Positions 38,312 through 46,913 of a DNA stretch of 64,000 nucleotides are shown in pieces; within the stretch, counting starts at the first letter, position 1, and every line of letters starts with the position of its first letter. The notes beneath the pieces were generated by a model. That model saw only the letters and a program-made list of their open reading frames with translations, was not told the DNA's origin and made no database searches. The translations under genes were made by a program, and so were the position numbers. This DNA is from Myxococcales bacterium (GTDB lineage Bacteria; Myxococcota_A; Bradymonadia; UBA7976; UBA1532): assembly GCA_020633555.1 (NCBI GenBank), contig JACKDL010000028.1, positions 6,831 through 70,830 on the forward strand, read 5' to 3'.

Positions 38312-39763
38312 ATGGACAATCAGTGGTGGATCAAGCGCGTGCGCTACGCGGTGTTCGCGGCCTTCGGCCTGGGCTGCGACGACGGGCGAGAGCGGACCGT
38401 GGACCCGGACCAGACCGACATGGCGGCGGACGGCGGCGCCCTGGACCTGGCCGGGCTCGACATGACCCTCGAGCTGGATCAGGCGCTGCCCTCGGCCTGT
38501 CGCGACCCGCAGCCCGTGGTGGACGCCGTGGGCGCGCCCACCGGCTTCGTGCGCTGCGCCGACGGCGCCATCAACCGGGCGGCGGCGGTGGCGTGCCCCG
38601 GGCCGCCCGCTGGCTCCACCTGCGATCCAGAGGCGTTGCCCGAAGGCGCCCGCCTGAACTGCGAGGTGGACGCCGACTGCGCCGATCGACCCCACGGCCG
38701 CTGCATCGGCAACCTTGGGAGTCCTGGGCTCGAACAGGGCTGCTTCTGCAGCTACGGCTGCCAGACCGACGCCGACTGCCGCGACGAGCAGGCCTGCGTG
38801 TGCCTGGGCCAGGGCTCGGTGTGCGTCACGGCCCGCTGCGCCACCGACGCCGAGTGCGGCTCGGGCGAGTGCGGGCTGTCGGCCTACGACGACGGCTGTG
38901 GCGTGGAGCGCAGCCTGGCCTGCCGCACCGCCGAGGACGCCTGCCGCCTGGACGTGGACTGCGACGACGGCATCCTGGCCTGTGTGAACTGGCGCGGCGC
39001 CTTCAACTGCGAGTCCCCCGGCGTGTGCGGCCGGCCCATCCGGGGCGACGGCGTGGCGCTCACCGCGCCCGCGAGCGGCCGTGGGGACTGGGCCAGCGCG
39101 CCCGCCTTCGCCGCGGCCGGGCTGGCGGCCCACGAGCGCCGGGCGCTGGCGGCGCACTGGGCCCGGCTGGCGGCGCTGGAGCACGCCTCGGTGGCCAGCT
39201 TCGCCCGATTCACCTTGCAGCTCATGGCCTTGGGCGCGCCGCCCGATCTGGTGGCCGCCGCCCAACAGGCCGGCCTGGACGAGGTGGTGCACGCCCGCCT
39301 GTGCTACGGCGTGGCGGGGCAGCTCGCGGGCGAGCCGGTGGGGCCGGGCCCGCTGTCGCTGGCCGGCGTGGACTTGGCGGTCGACCCCGTGACCGTGCTC
39401 CGCGAGGTCATCGTCGAGGCCTGCGTGGGCGAGACTCTGGGCGCCGCCGAGGCCTTCCACCTGGCCGACCGCGCGGCCGATCCGGCCTTGGCGGCGGTGT
39501 GGCGGCAGATCGCCGACGACGAGCTGCGCCACGCGGCCCTGGGCTGGCGCACCCTGCGCTGGTTGCTCGGCCACTTCAGCGGGTTGGTCCAGCATGTGCC
39601 CGCAGCCCTCGCGGCCGCCGAGGCCGAGCACCTTCACCTGCCCGACGGCGGCCTGCACCTGCCCGCCTTCGGGCTGCTGGGCGGCGCGGCCACCCGCCGC
39701 CTGCGCACGCAAGTGATCCGCGGGGTGGTGCACGCCGCCGTGGACGCTGGGCGCGTGGGCTGA
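38312..39763 (+). CDS. Cys-rich lipoprotein fused to a ferritin-like diiron domain
   Basis: 483 residues. The N terminus (AAFGLG-Cys22-Asp-Asp-Gly) looks like a lipoprotein signal, followed by a Thr/Asp/Ala linker with repeated DMAADGG/DLAGLDMT. Residues ~60-235 hold about 24 Cys in short modules (DADCADRPHGRC, CFCSYGCQTDADC). Residues ~275-425 form a four-helix bundle with a complete carboxylate-bridged diiron set: Glu290 (LEHAS), Glu324 with His327 (DEVVH), Glu369 or Glu374, and Glu404 with His407 (DDELRH). Ferritin-like proteins oxidise Fe(II) or hydroxylate substrates. An extracytoplasmic, lipid-anchored one is unusual. GGGGAG precedes the ATG at 38312. It is divergent from the MopE-repeat gene with 107 bp between. 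Confidence 0.82.
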   Translation: MDNQWWIKRVRYAVFAAFGLGCDDGRERTVDPDQTDMAADGGALDLAGLDMTLELDQALPSACRDPQPVVDAVGAPTGFVRCADGAINRAAAVACPGPPAGSTCDPEALPEGARLNCEVDADCADRPHGRCIGNLGSPGLEQGCFCSYGCQTDADCRDEQACVCLGQGSVCVTARCATDAECGSGECGLSAYDDGCGVERSLACRTAEDACRLDVDCDDGILACVNWRGAFNCESPGVCGRPIRGDGVALTAPASGRGDWASAPAFAAAGLAAHERRALAAHWARLAALEHASVASFARFTLQLMALGAPPDLVAAAQQAGLDEVVHARLCYGVAGQLAGEPVGPGPLSLAGVDLAVDPVTVLREVIVEACVGETLGAAEAFHLADRAADPALAAVWRQIADDELRHAALGWRTLRWLLGHFSGLVQHVPAALAAAEAEHLHLPDGGLHLPAFGLLGGAATRRLRTQVIRGVVHAAVDAGRVG

Positions 39764-39829
39764 GGCGGGTTGACCCGACCCCGCCCGACCGGCGACACCT
39801 GCGGCCCGCTCACGAGGAACGGGTGGCCG

Positions 39830-41758
39830 ATGCGCCGCGCCCTGCCGCTGTTGAACCCCTTGGCTCCCCTGGCGCTGCTGGTTGCGTTGGCGTGGCCGGG
39901 GCCCGCCGCCGCCTTCGTGTACCTGGAGCACGGCTACTTCACCGACCGCGCCTGCCACGCGGCGCTCGACCGCCTGGCCGCGCTGCCGGCCCTGGGCCAC
40001 GACGTGGATCTCACCGCGCGCTTCCTGGCGCTGGCCCTCATCTGCCCCGCGCGCCCGCTGGACACGCCCTACTGCCGCGACGGGCAGAAGCAGGCCACCG
40101 CGCTCATGCATGTGCTGGGCGAGCCCCCCGACGAGGCGGGCGAGTCGCCCATCACCGCGGGCGATCTGAGCGCCCTGGGCGACCACATCAGCCGCTTCGG
40201 CCCGGTGCGTCGACTGCCGCGGGCCGACCGCGATGGGCTGCTGGCCCGCATGGCCGAGTGGCTGTTCCTCGATGACGACGGCGTGGGCGGCGTGGTGGGT
40301 GACGTGGCCGAGGAGCAGTGCCTGCGCGCCGACACCGTGCCCTGGCCCGTGGTGGAGCAGGACATCGCGGCCGCCCTGGTGGCGGGCGCCGTGCCCCCGC
40401 AGGACGAGGCGCTGCGGCGCCCACTGGCCCGCGAAGACGCCCCGCAGGGCCCGGTGGATCCCGACGGCCTGTTCAGCTTCCTGAACCCGCACTACCTGGA
40501 CATGGTGGAGCGCAACGCCTCGCACTTCGCGCCCGCCGCCCACGGGCACTGGGGCGGCTTCCACGCCGCCGCCAACGCGGTGGTGGAGCGGGGTTGCGAC
40601 GACGCGCTGGCCTTGGACGACGACGATCTGGACGAGCTGGCGGACGAGGCAGAGAAGTCCAGCGGCGGGGGCTGCCGGGTGGTGGCCGACCGGCTGGTGG
40701 AGCGCCTGGACACATGGCGTCACGCCGCCCCCGAGCGCTGGGTGGCGCCGGTGCGCCTGAGCCTGCGCGCCCTGACGCGAGGGCAGGCGCCGGTGCTGCG
40801 CCAGGCCCTCGCCGGCGCCTTCTTCGGGGCGGCGCTGGAGGCCGCCGGCCAACACTACCTGCAGGATCAGTTCTCGGGCGGCCACATCCGCGTGGACCGT
40901 GGCACGCTCGACCTGCAGGAGAGCCGCTACGAACACAACACCGACGGCGAGCACGGCGTGCTGGCCTGGCTGGTCACCGGGGCCGGCGGCCGGGCGTTCG
41001 TGGCCTACGGCGACGGCCGCCTGTTGGGCCCCCGGGCGGTCCAGGGCCCCCACGCCTGCGACGCCGACGCAGCGCCCGCCGTGGTCACCGACTGCCTGGT
41101 GCGGCACCAGCGCGGGCTGGTGATCCTGGCGAGCACCGCCAGCTTCGTGGACTGGGCCCTGGGCAACCCCACCCAGACCGCGCCGGCGGCCCGGTGTGAT
41201 GACCGCCCCGGGCTGGCCGGCTTCGCCTGCCGGCACCTGCCGCTGATGCCCGTGCGTGCCGACGGCGCGGCGCCGCCCGCGCCGGACCCGCCCCGCTGGG
41301 TGGCCGGCGACCTGCCCAACCCGCCCCCGCGGTTCGACTGGGAGGGCCTGGGCACGGCCATCGGGCTGGACCCCCAGGGCGGGCACAACCGGCTGGCCAT
41401 GCGCTTGAAGCTGCACGCCCCCATCGGCCGGTGGGCCCACTGGGCCCGCAGCCACCAGATCGAGGTGGCCAGTCGCGCCCAGCGGTGGGAGCTGGCCTAT
41501 GGGCATGTGTTCCACTTCCGGTGGGCCGCGCGCTTCCTGCTCGACGGCGGCCTGTTCACCTGGCTGGGGGGCGGCGCCGACGAGGGGGCGCGCTTCGGCC
41601 TGGCCCCCCACGGCGGGGTGACCTTCCTGCCCGAGGGCTGGATCAAGGCCCCGCTGAGCTTCGGCGCGGCGTACCACCCGCTGCTGCGGCTTGCGGGCGG
41701 CGGCGCGGCGGTGGAAGGTCACTACATCGAGCTGTGGCTGGGGTTGGCCTTCCTGTGA
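39830..41758 (+). CDS. Secreted zinc phospholipase C / S1-P1-like helical protein (tentative)
   Basis: A 642-residue protein with a clear signal (ALLVALAWPGPAAA then FVYLEHGYF). Histidine motifs HGYFTDRACHAAL at the mature N terminus and HYLQDQFSGGHIRVDR, with NPHYLDMVERNASHFAP between, have the spacing of the zinc-dependent phospholipase C / S1-P1 nuclease fold, where the first mature residues and internal His/Asp bind three metal ions. The family call is by eye and tentative. The last ~130 residues are beta-rich and aromatic (WELAYGHVFHFRWAARFLLDGG), possibly an outer-membrane or carbohydrate-binding part. The ATG at 39830 has GAGGAA upstream. Its stop overlaps the GTG of the next lipoprotein gene. 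Confidence 0.6.
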   Translation: MRRALPLLNPLAPLALLVALAWPGPAAAFVYLEHGYFTDRACHAALDRLAALPALGHDVDLTARFLALALICPARPLDTPYCRDGQKQATALMHVLGEPPDEAGESPITAGDLSALGDHISRFGPVRRLPRADRDGLLARMAEWLFLDDDGVGGVVGDVAEEQCLRADTVPWPVVEQDIAAALVAGAVPPQDEALRRPLAREDAPQGPVDPDGLFSFLNPHYLDMVERNASHFAPAAHGHWGGFHAAANAVVERGCDDALALDDDDLDELADEAEKSSGGGCRVVADRLVERLDTWRHAAPERWVAPVRLSLRALTRGQAPVLRQALAGAFFGAALEAAGQHYLQDQFSGGHIRVDRGTLDLQESRYEHNTDGEHGVLAWLVTGAGGRAFVAYGDGRLLGPRAVQGPHACDADAAPAVVTDCLVRHQRGLVILASTASFVDWALGNPTQTAPAARCDDRPGLAGFACRHLPLMPVRADGAAPPAPDPPRWVAGDLPNPPPRFDWEGLGTAIGLDPQGGHNRLAMRLKLHAPIGRWAHWARSHQIEVASRAQRWELAYGHVFHFRWAARFLLDGGLFTWLGGGADEGARFGLAPHGGVTFLPEGWIKAPLSFGAAYHPLLRLAGGGAAVEGHYIELWLGLAFL

Positions 41759-43314
41759 ACGTGTGGCGCTTGCGAGTCCTGGCGTTGCTGTTGGCGGGCT
41801 GTGTCGAGCCCACGGCCGTGCTCGAGCCGGGCAGGGGAGCGGACGCCGGGCGGGTGGACGCGGCCGCCTCGCTGGACGCGGGCGCGCAGCCGGATAGGGG
41901 CGCAGGCATGGCGCGAGACTTGGGGCCCGCGGACGTCCTGGTGCCCGATCGCGGCGCCGTGGATGTTGGGGTGTGGGACTTGGGCCTGCTGGACGCGGCG
42001 CTGCCCGATGGGGAGGCCAGGGATTCGGCAGTGGCAGACCGGGACCTCCCGGACGCAGGCGCACCCGACCTGGAACCGTTCGATGGGGGCCCGCCCGATG
42101 GGGGGCCCCCGGATGAGGGCCCGCCCGATCCCGACCCGCCGCTGTGTGAGCCCTTGCCCGCGGCCTGCGGCCCGGTGACCCCCCAAGCCGCGCAGGAGCA
42201 CCACCTGCAGCCGCTGGATGGCTGCGCCTTCGCGCTGCGGCGCACGGGCGACGTGGCCGCGGCCCAGGCGGTGGCCGACGCCCTGGCCGAGCGCACGGGC
42301 GGCCCGCGCGACCTGCTCGAAGTCCTGGGTGACTTGAACCGGCAGGGGGTGCCGGGCGTGGGCGCCGCCGCCGCCGACCGGCTGCGCAACCACGACTACG
42401 GCGGCGTGCGCTGGAACGCGGGCGACGTGGACACCGACGCCTGGTACCCGCAGGGCATCACCGGCGCTGACGACGCCTTCGCCGACGGCCACCCGCGGCG
42501 CCTGCTGCTGGTGAGCTGGTACGACCACGCGGACGACGGCGTGGAGAAGGGCTCGCGGATCTCGCTGCTGGACCTGACCGACGCCGATGACCCGCGCTAC
42601 CGCCACCTGCTGCTGGTGACCCCACAGGGTACGCCGCAGGCGCCCGACTTCGGCCCCCTGCTGTACGACGGCGGCGGCTCGCTGCACGCCGGCGGCGTCG
42701 TGTGGTGGCACCCCTGGCTGTACGTGGCCGACACCACGCAGGGCCTGCGTGTGTTCGATCTGACGCGGGTGATCCGGGTGAGCCACGTGGACGACGGGGC
42801 CCGCATCGGCGTGGACGGCGCCCGCATGGACGCCCACGCCTACCGGTACGCCGTGCCCCAGGTGGCCCGCTACCAGCTCGCCCCGGGCGGCTGCGCGGTG
42901 CGCTTCTCGTTCGTGGGCCTGGACCGCAGCGAGGATCCCCCCGTGCTGGTCACCGGCGAGTACCACCGCGACGATGTGTTGGGCCGCGTGGTGCGCTGGC
43001 CCCTGGACCCCGCCACCGGCTGGTTGGCCGCCGACGCCCGCGGCCAGGTGCGCGCGCTGGACGCCGCCGTGGCTGCGCAGAGCCGCATGCAGGGCGCGCT
43101 GACCTGGCAGGGTGACACGTATCTGTCGTGCTCCAGCCAGACCAGCGGCCTGGGGCGTCTGTACCGCACCCGCGCCGGCCTGGAGAGCCGGGTGACGGCG
43201 TGGCCCCGGGGCTGCGAGGATCTGTACCTGGAGCGACACACCGACCGGATCTGGACGGTGACCGAGTACCCGGGCGATCGCGACGTCGTGGGCATCCCGC
43301 GCCGGGCGCCGTGA
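41755..43314 (+). CDS. Lipoprotein with Asp-Gly linker and beta-propeller-like domain
   Basis: A 519-residue predicted lipoprotein: LLAG-Cys16-Val, then ~110 residues of DxGxxDxGxPD-type linker (DLEPFDGGPPDGGPPDEGPPD). The mature domain has strand motifs such as RLLLVSWYDHADDGV, SLLDLTDADDPRYRH, LYVADTTQGLRVFDL and LYLERHTDRIWTVTEY, which look like blades of a beta-propeller (LVIVD-type). Function is unknown. The GTG at 41755 overlaps the upstream stop (GTGA); a second GTG at 41761 is possible. Coupling suggests it works with the phospholipase-like protein upstream. Confidence 0.7.
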   Translation: MNVWRLRVLALLLAGCVEPTAVLEPGRGADAGRVDAAASLDAGAQPDRGAGMARDLGPADVLVPDRGAVDVGVWDLGLLDAALPDGEARDSAVADRDLPDAGAPDLEPFDGGPPDGGPPDEGPPDPDPPLCEPLPAACGPVTPQAAQEHHLQPLDGCAFALRRTGDVAAAQAVADALAERTGGPRDLLEVLGDLNRQGVPGVGAAAADRLRNHDYGGVRWNAGDVDTDAWYPQGITGADDAFADGHPRRLLLVSWYDHADDGVEKGSRISLLDLTDADDPRYRHLLLVTPQGTPQAPDFGPLLYDGGGSLHAGGVVWWHPWLYVADTTQGLRVFDLTRVIRVSHVDDGARIGVDGARMDAHAYRYAVPQVARYQLAPGGCAVRFSFVGLDRSEDPPVLVTGEYHRDDVLGRVVRWPLDPATGWLAADARGQVRALDAAVAAQSRMQGALTWQGDTYLSCSSQTSGLGRLYRTRAGLESRVTAWPRGCEDLYLERHTDRIWTVTEYPGDRDVVGIPRRAP

Positions 43315-43377
43315 ACCGCCGGAGGGTGGCGGGGCTTCGCAAGTCATTGAACGGAAAGATGTTCTGATGTGACTCAT

Positions 43378-43396
43378 CTGACTCCCCTGGAGTCAG
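43378..43396. promoter_or_regulatory. Inverted repeat with direct repeat upstream of HExxH gene
   Basis: CTGACTCC and GGAGTCAG form a perfect 8-bp stem with a 3-nt loop. A further TGACTC lies just before it at 43370-43375. The stretch 43341-43405 is visibly less GC-rich than its surroundings. It may be an operator or a hairpin ending the upstream transcript; there is no T-run. Confidence 0.4.
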
Positions 43397-43480
43397 GGTT
43401 GGTCGTCCAGCGGGCCGGTTGTCCGCTTCCTCGTTGCCTCTGCGTTTGCCGGAACGACCCCCGGCGATGAGGACGACCCC

Positions 43481-44335
43481 ATGGACAGCGACGACTCCGA
43501 CACACCCCGCCAGTGGGCGCTGCGCATCTCTCGGCGGCCGCAGCGGCCCACGATCGACAGGCTGAGCCAGCGCATCCAGCACATGGAGCAGCGCGCAGGC
43601 GAAGCGGTTCTCTCACTCCGTGGGCCCGTCTTTGGGGTCGACTTGGGCCCAGCCCTGTTGGGTGTTGTCGGGGTCCGCGCCGCGACGCTGACGCGCGATG
43701 ACAAGGTGCGGGTCGCCGGGCCCGATGTGCTCGTAGAGCAGGCGTGTATGGCGCGGATCGCACAGGCTGCCGCCAGCGACGAGGACGCGGGTCTCGATGC
43801 GGCGCTCTACGTCCTCCACGAGCTGGCGCACCTGCCGCAGGGCATCGGCGACTATGCGGTGGTGCAGCGACTGCGGGCCATCGACGAGGGGCTGGTGCTG
43901 GACATGGACCTGGCCGCGGACCACTTCGCGGCGTTGGTGGTCGCCCAGATCGGGTGGACGGAGCTGGCGCGGTTGAAGGACCGCCAGGGCCGCGGTCTGT
44001 GCAACTACCCTGTGGGGCCAGACCATGCACCGGCCGCGCGGCTCCGCAAGGCGCGACGGGTGGTCAGCCTGCGGGCCGATTGCCTCCTGCGGCAGCGGGG
44101 GTTGCTGGCTTCCGGTGCAGGCTACGTGAGCGCTGCCTTTGGCTCAGAACGGGGCCTGGCGGTGGTCGAGATGGGCCGAGGTGTGAGCACCCTGCTGGCC
44201 TGCGCAGAGCTCAGCCCGAGGGCACAGGCGGTGCTGCTGGGGGCTGCCGATCGGGCGGCCGACGTGCGGGCGGCAACTGCTCGGCTGGATGCCGTGTTGT
44301 ACCGGCTCCTCCCACAGCTTCGACGGGCGGCGTAG
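43481..44335 (+). CDS. Soluble HExxH metallopeptidase-like protein
   Basis: 284 residues, no signal peptide. The centre holds LHELAHLPQGIGDY, a zincin HExxH motif (His113, Glu114, His117), followed by DMDLAADHFAALV, with Asp143 and Asp147 as possible third ligands. Around it are the hydrophobic strand VFGVDLGPALLGVVGVRA and a helical C terminus. Stand-alone proteins with this HELxH plus LxxDLxADH layout remind me of components linked to NTPase-based bacterial conflict systems, but that is memory, not proof. Codon choice is less GC-extreme than in neighbours (for example GTTCTC, TTTGGG). GAGGA precedes the ATG. It is monocistronic, flanked by surface-protein genes. Confidence 0.65.
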   Translation: MDSDDSDTPRQWALRISRRPQRPTIDRLSQRIQHMEQRAGEAVLSLRGPVFGVDLGPALLGVVGVRAATLTRDDKVRVAGPDVLVEQACMARIAQAAASDEDAGLDAALYVLHELAHLPQGIGDYAVVQRLRAIDEGLVLDMDLAADHFAALVVAQIGWTELARLKDRQGRGLCNYPVGPDHAPAARLRKARRVVSLRADCLLRQRGLLASGAGYVSAAFGSERGLAVVEMGRGVSTLLACAELSPRAQAVLLGAADRAADVRAATARLDAVLYRLLPQLRRAA

Positions 44336-44412
44336 GCCGGCCCCACCGCCCGCTTGCCCCCAGCCGCCCCCCTCGGCCATTTTGGGCGCCTCGACGGTGA
44401 GGGGAGAGGCCG

Positions 44413-46857
44413 ATGAGTCGGATGCGATGGAGCCAGGCGCGGCGCCTGGCGGTGGGCCCGCTGCTGGTGGGCTGCCTGACGGTGGTGGGCTGCGACGACG
44501 GCGGCGGCAACGGCGGCGCCGGGGGGGCCGGCGGCGGCGTGTCCATCGACATGGGCGGCGCGGGCGGCGTGGGGGGCCAGGGCGGCGCTGGCGGTGGCGG
44601 CGGTGAAGGCGGCGCCGGCGGCGAAGGCGGCATGGGCGGGGCGGGCGGCGCCGCGGCGGCTTGCCTGGACGGCGCGAGCTGGGCGCCGGGCACCTCGCTG
44701 TTCACCGAGAACACCACCGACTGGAGCCTGCGGCGGCTGGGCGTGCAGGGCACGCTGCTGTCGCTGGCCGACATCGACGGCGACGGCTGGACCGATCTGG
44801 TGGCCCGCCGCGGCGGGAACCGGGCCGACCTGTACCAGCCCGAGGTGCCGGGGCGCATGGCGCTGCAGTGGGTGTGGCGCGACGTGGCGGACGGCACCAT
44901 CCACCGCATCGACCGCGACAACTGGGCCATCGGGCCCGCCGACACGGCGGCCACCTACGCCATCGAGCAGTTCGACAACGCCCAGGCCTTCGCGCTGGCG
45001 GCGAACGCGGCGAACACCGACGACCTGGAGGGGCGCTACAGCAAGTTCGTGTGGCGGGCCGACGGCGCGCTGTACGACGTGTGCCAGGTGGTGAACGACG
45101 CCGAGAGCCTGGAGGCGGCCCGCGCGGCCGAGGGCACGGTGGACGACTGCCCGGCCGAGCGGCTGTTCCAGCTCTACCCCGCGTGGCGGCACCAGTGGGT
45201 GCTGCGCAACACCGGCGCGGGCTTCGAGGACGTGACCTTCAGCTCGGGCTTCTTCCAGCCGCGCAACAGGTACGACGCCGAGATCGGGCGACCGGGCTCG
45301 ATGGTGGTGTTCGCCGACGTGGACAACGACGGCGATCTGGACGCCTACACCGGGGTGGACACCCGCGAGTCCATCACTGTGGAGGACCCGGACCTGGGGC
45401 CCGTGGTGGTGCGCGAGACGAGCGAGCTGCTGATCAACGACGGGCGAGGCAAGTTCGCGCTGGCGGATCAGAGCAACGCGCTGCGGCGGCAGGGGCAGGA
45501 GGACATCACCATCAGCGCGGCCTTCGTGGACATCGACCGCGACGGGCATGTGGACCTGTGGCTGGGGCAGGGGGGCGTGGGCGCGCCGCGGCAGAACCGG
45601 CTGTACCGCAACCGCGGCGACGGGCAGTTCGACGATGCCACCGCGCCCGCCGCCCTCGAGACGCTGCCGTGGGAGGGGGCGACCACCATCGCCGATCTGA
45701 ACGAGGCACGCGGCCACACCCAGACCTGGGGCGTGGCCGCGTGTGATTTGAACGGCGACGCAGTGCCCGATCTGTTGTCGGCGAGCTACGGGCGGGCGGC
45801 GAACCACCTGTGGCAGGGCGGCGCCAACGGGCGCTTCACCAACCGCAGCCTGGAGAGCGGCTACGCCCGCGACGACGACTACACCTGGCAGGACAACGAG
45901 TTCGCCAAGTGCTACTGCCAGGGCACGCCCAATGCGCCGGGCTGCGACGAGGTGGGCCGCCCCCGGCTGAACTGCGCGCAGACGAACTGGAACCACGGCA
46001 CCGACCGCGAGGCCTACCGGCTGGGGGGCAACAGCGGCACGGCGTCGTGCGTGGATCTGGACGGCGACGGGCGGCTGGATCTGTTCACCAGCGAGATCAA
46101 GCACTGGTGGGCCGGCGCAGGGAGCGACGGCAGCGACGTGCTGCTGAACCGCACCGGCGAAGACGGGCTGATCACCTTCGAGCGGCAGCCCCGCGAGGCC
46201 ATCGGCATGGTGATTGAGCAGCGGTCGGTGGCCTGGGACGAGGGGCACATCTCGTCGGGCGCCATCGACGTGGACAACGACGGGCGGCCCGATCTGTACA
46301 TCGGCGCCACGGACTACGCGGGGAACTACGGGCGGCTGTACATGAACGCCAGCACGCCCGGCGTGGCCAACTTCATCGAGGTGGCCACCCGCGACTACTT
46401 CCTGCACAACCGCAGCCACGGGATGGCGGTGGCCGACTTCGACCGTGACGGCGATCTGGATCTGGTGGTGGGCCACAGCCGGGCGCGCTGCGACGCGGAC
46501 TCGCCCAACGACTGCTACCCCACCCAGACCATGCGCTACTTCGAGAACACCTTCGGGCAGCAGAACAACTGGCTGCAGCTCGATCTGCGCGGCCGCGCGG
46601 GCAGCAACGCCCTGGCCATCGGCGCCCGGGTGACGCTGCGCACGGCCGACGGCTGGACCCAGGTGCAGGAGGTGAACGGCGGCTACGGGATCTCGGGGAT
46701 CCAACTGGACCGGGTGCTGCACTTCGGGCTGGCGGCGCACTGCGAGGCCGAGGTGACCGTGCGCTGGCCCGACGCGGCGGCCACCACCCAGACCTTCACC
46801 ATCCAGGCGGGCCGCCGCTACCGGCTGACCCAGGGCGGCGCGCCGCAGGCGCTCTGA
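44413..46857 (+). CDS. FG-GAP/VCBS-repeat lipoprotein with ASPIC/UnbV C-terminal domain
   Basis: An 814-residue predicted lipoprotein (VVG-Cys27-Asp-Asp-Gly; Cys21 is a less likely lipobox), then a Gly-rich stalk of GGAGGxGG units to about residue 75. Beta-propeller repeats with calcium loops follow: LADIDGDGWTDLV, FADVDNDGDLDAY, FVDIDRDGHVDLW, CVDLDGDGRLDLF, AIDVDNDGRPDLY and VADFDRDGDLDLVVG. The end has the ASPIC/UnbV pattern GARVTLRTADGWTQVQEVNGGYG and VTVRWPDA. Such CRTAC1-like proteins are secreted adhesins or scaffolds of uncertain role. GGGGAGAGG precedes the ATG. Confidence 0.9.
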   Translation: MSRMRWSQARRLAVGPLLVGCLTVVGCDDGGGNGGAGGAGGGVSIDMGGAGGVGGQGGAGGGGGEGGAGGEGGMGGAGGAAAACLDGASWAPGTSLFTENTTDWSLRRLGVQGTLLSLADIDGDGWTDLVARRGGNRADLYQPEVPGRMALQWVWRDVADGTIHRIDRDNWAIGPADTAATYAIEQFDNAQAFALAANAANTDDLEGRYSKFVWRADGALYDVCQVVNDAESLEAARAAEGTVDDCPAERLFQLYPAWRHQWVLRNTGAGFEDVTFSSGFFQPRNRYDAEIGRPGSMVVFADVDNDGDLDAYTGVDTRESITVEDPDLGPVVVRETSELLINDGRGKFALADQSNALRRQGQEDITISAAFVDIDRDGHVDLWLGQGGVGAPRQNRLYRNRGDGQFDDATAPAALETLPWEGATTIADLNEARGHTQTWGVAACDLNGDAVPDLLSASYGRAANHLWQGGANGRFTNRSLESGYARDDDYTWQDNEFAKCYCQGTPNAPGCDEVGRPRLNCAQTNWNHGTDREAYRLGGNSGTASCVDLDGDGRLDLFTSEIKHWWAGAGSDGSDVLLNRTGEDGLITFERQPREAIGMVIEQRSVAWDEGHISSGAIDVDNDGRPDLYIGATDYAGNYGRLYMNASTPGVANFIEVATRDYFLHNRSHGMAVADFDRDGDLDLVVGHSRARCDADSPNDCYPTQTMRYFENTFGQQNNWLQLDLRGRAGSNALAIGARVTLRTADGWTQVQEVNGGYGISGIQLDRVLHFGLAAHCEAEVTVRWPDAAATTQTFTIQAGRRYRLTQGGAPQAL

Positions 46858-46913
46858 GGCCGGCGCCCAAGCCCTTTACGCCCCGGCCCCGGCCGGGGCA
46901 GGCTGCCGCCTCG

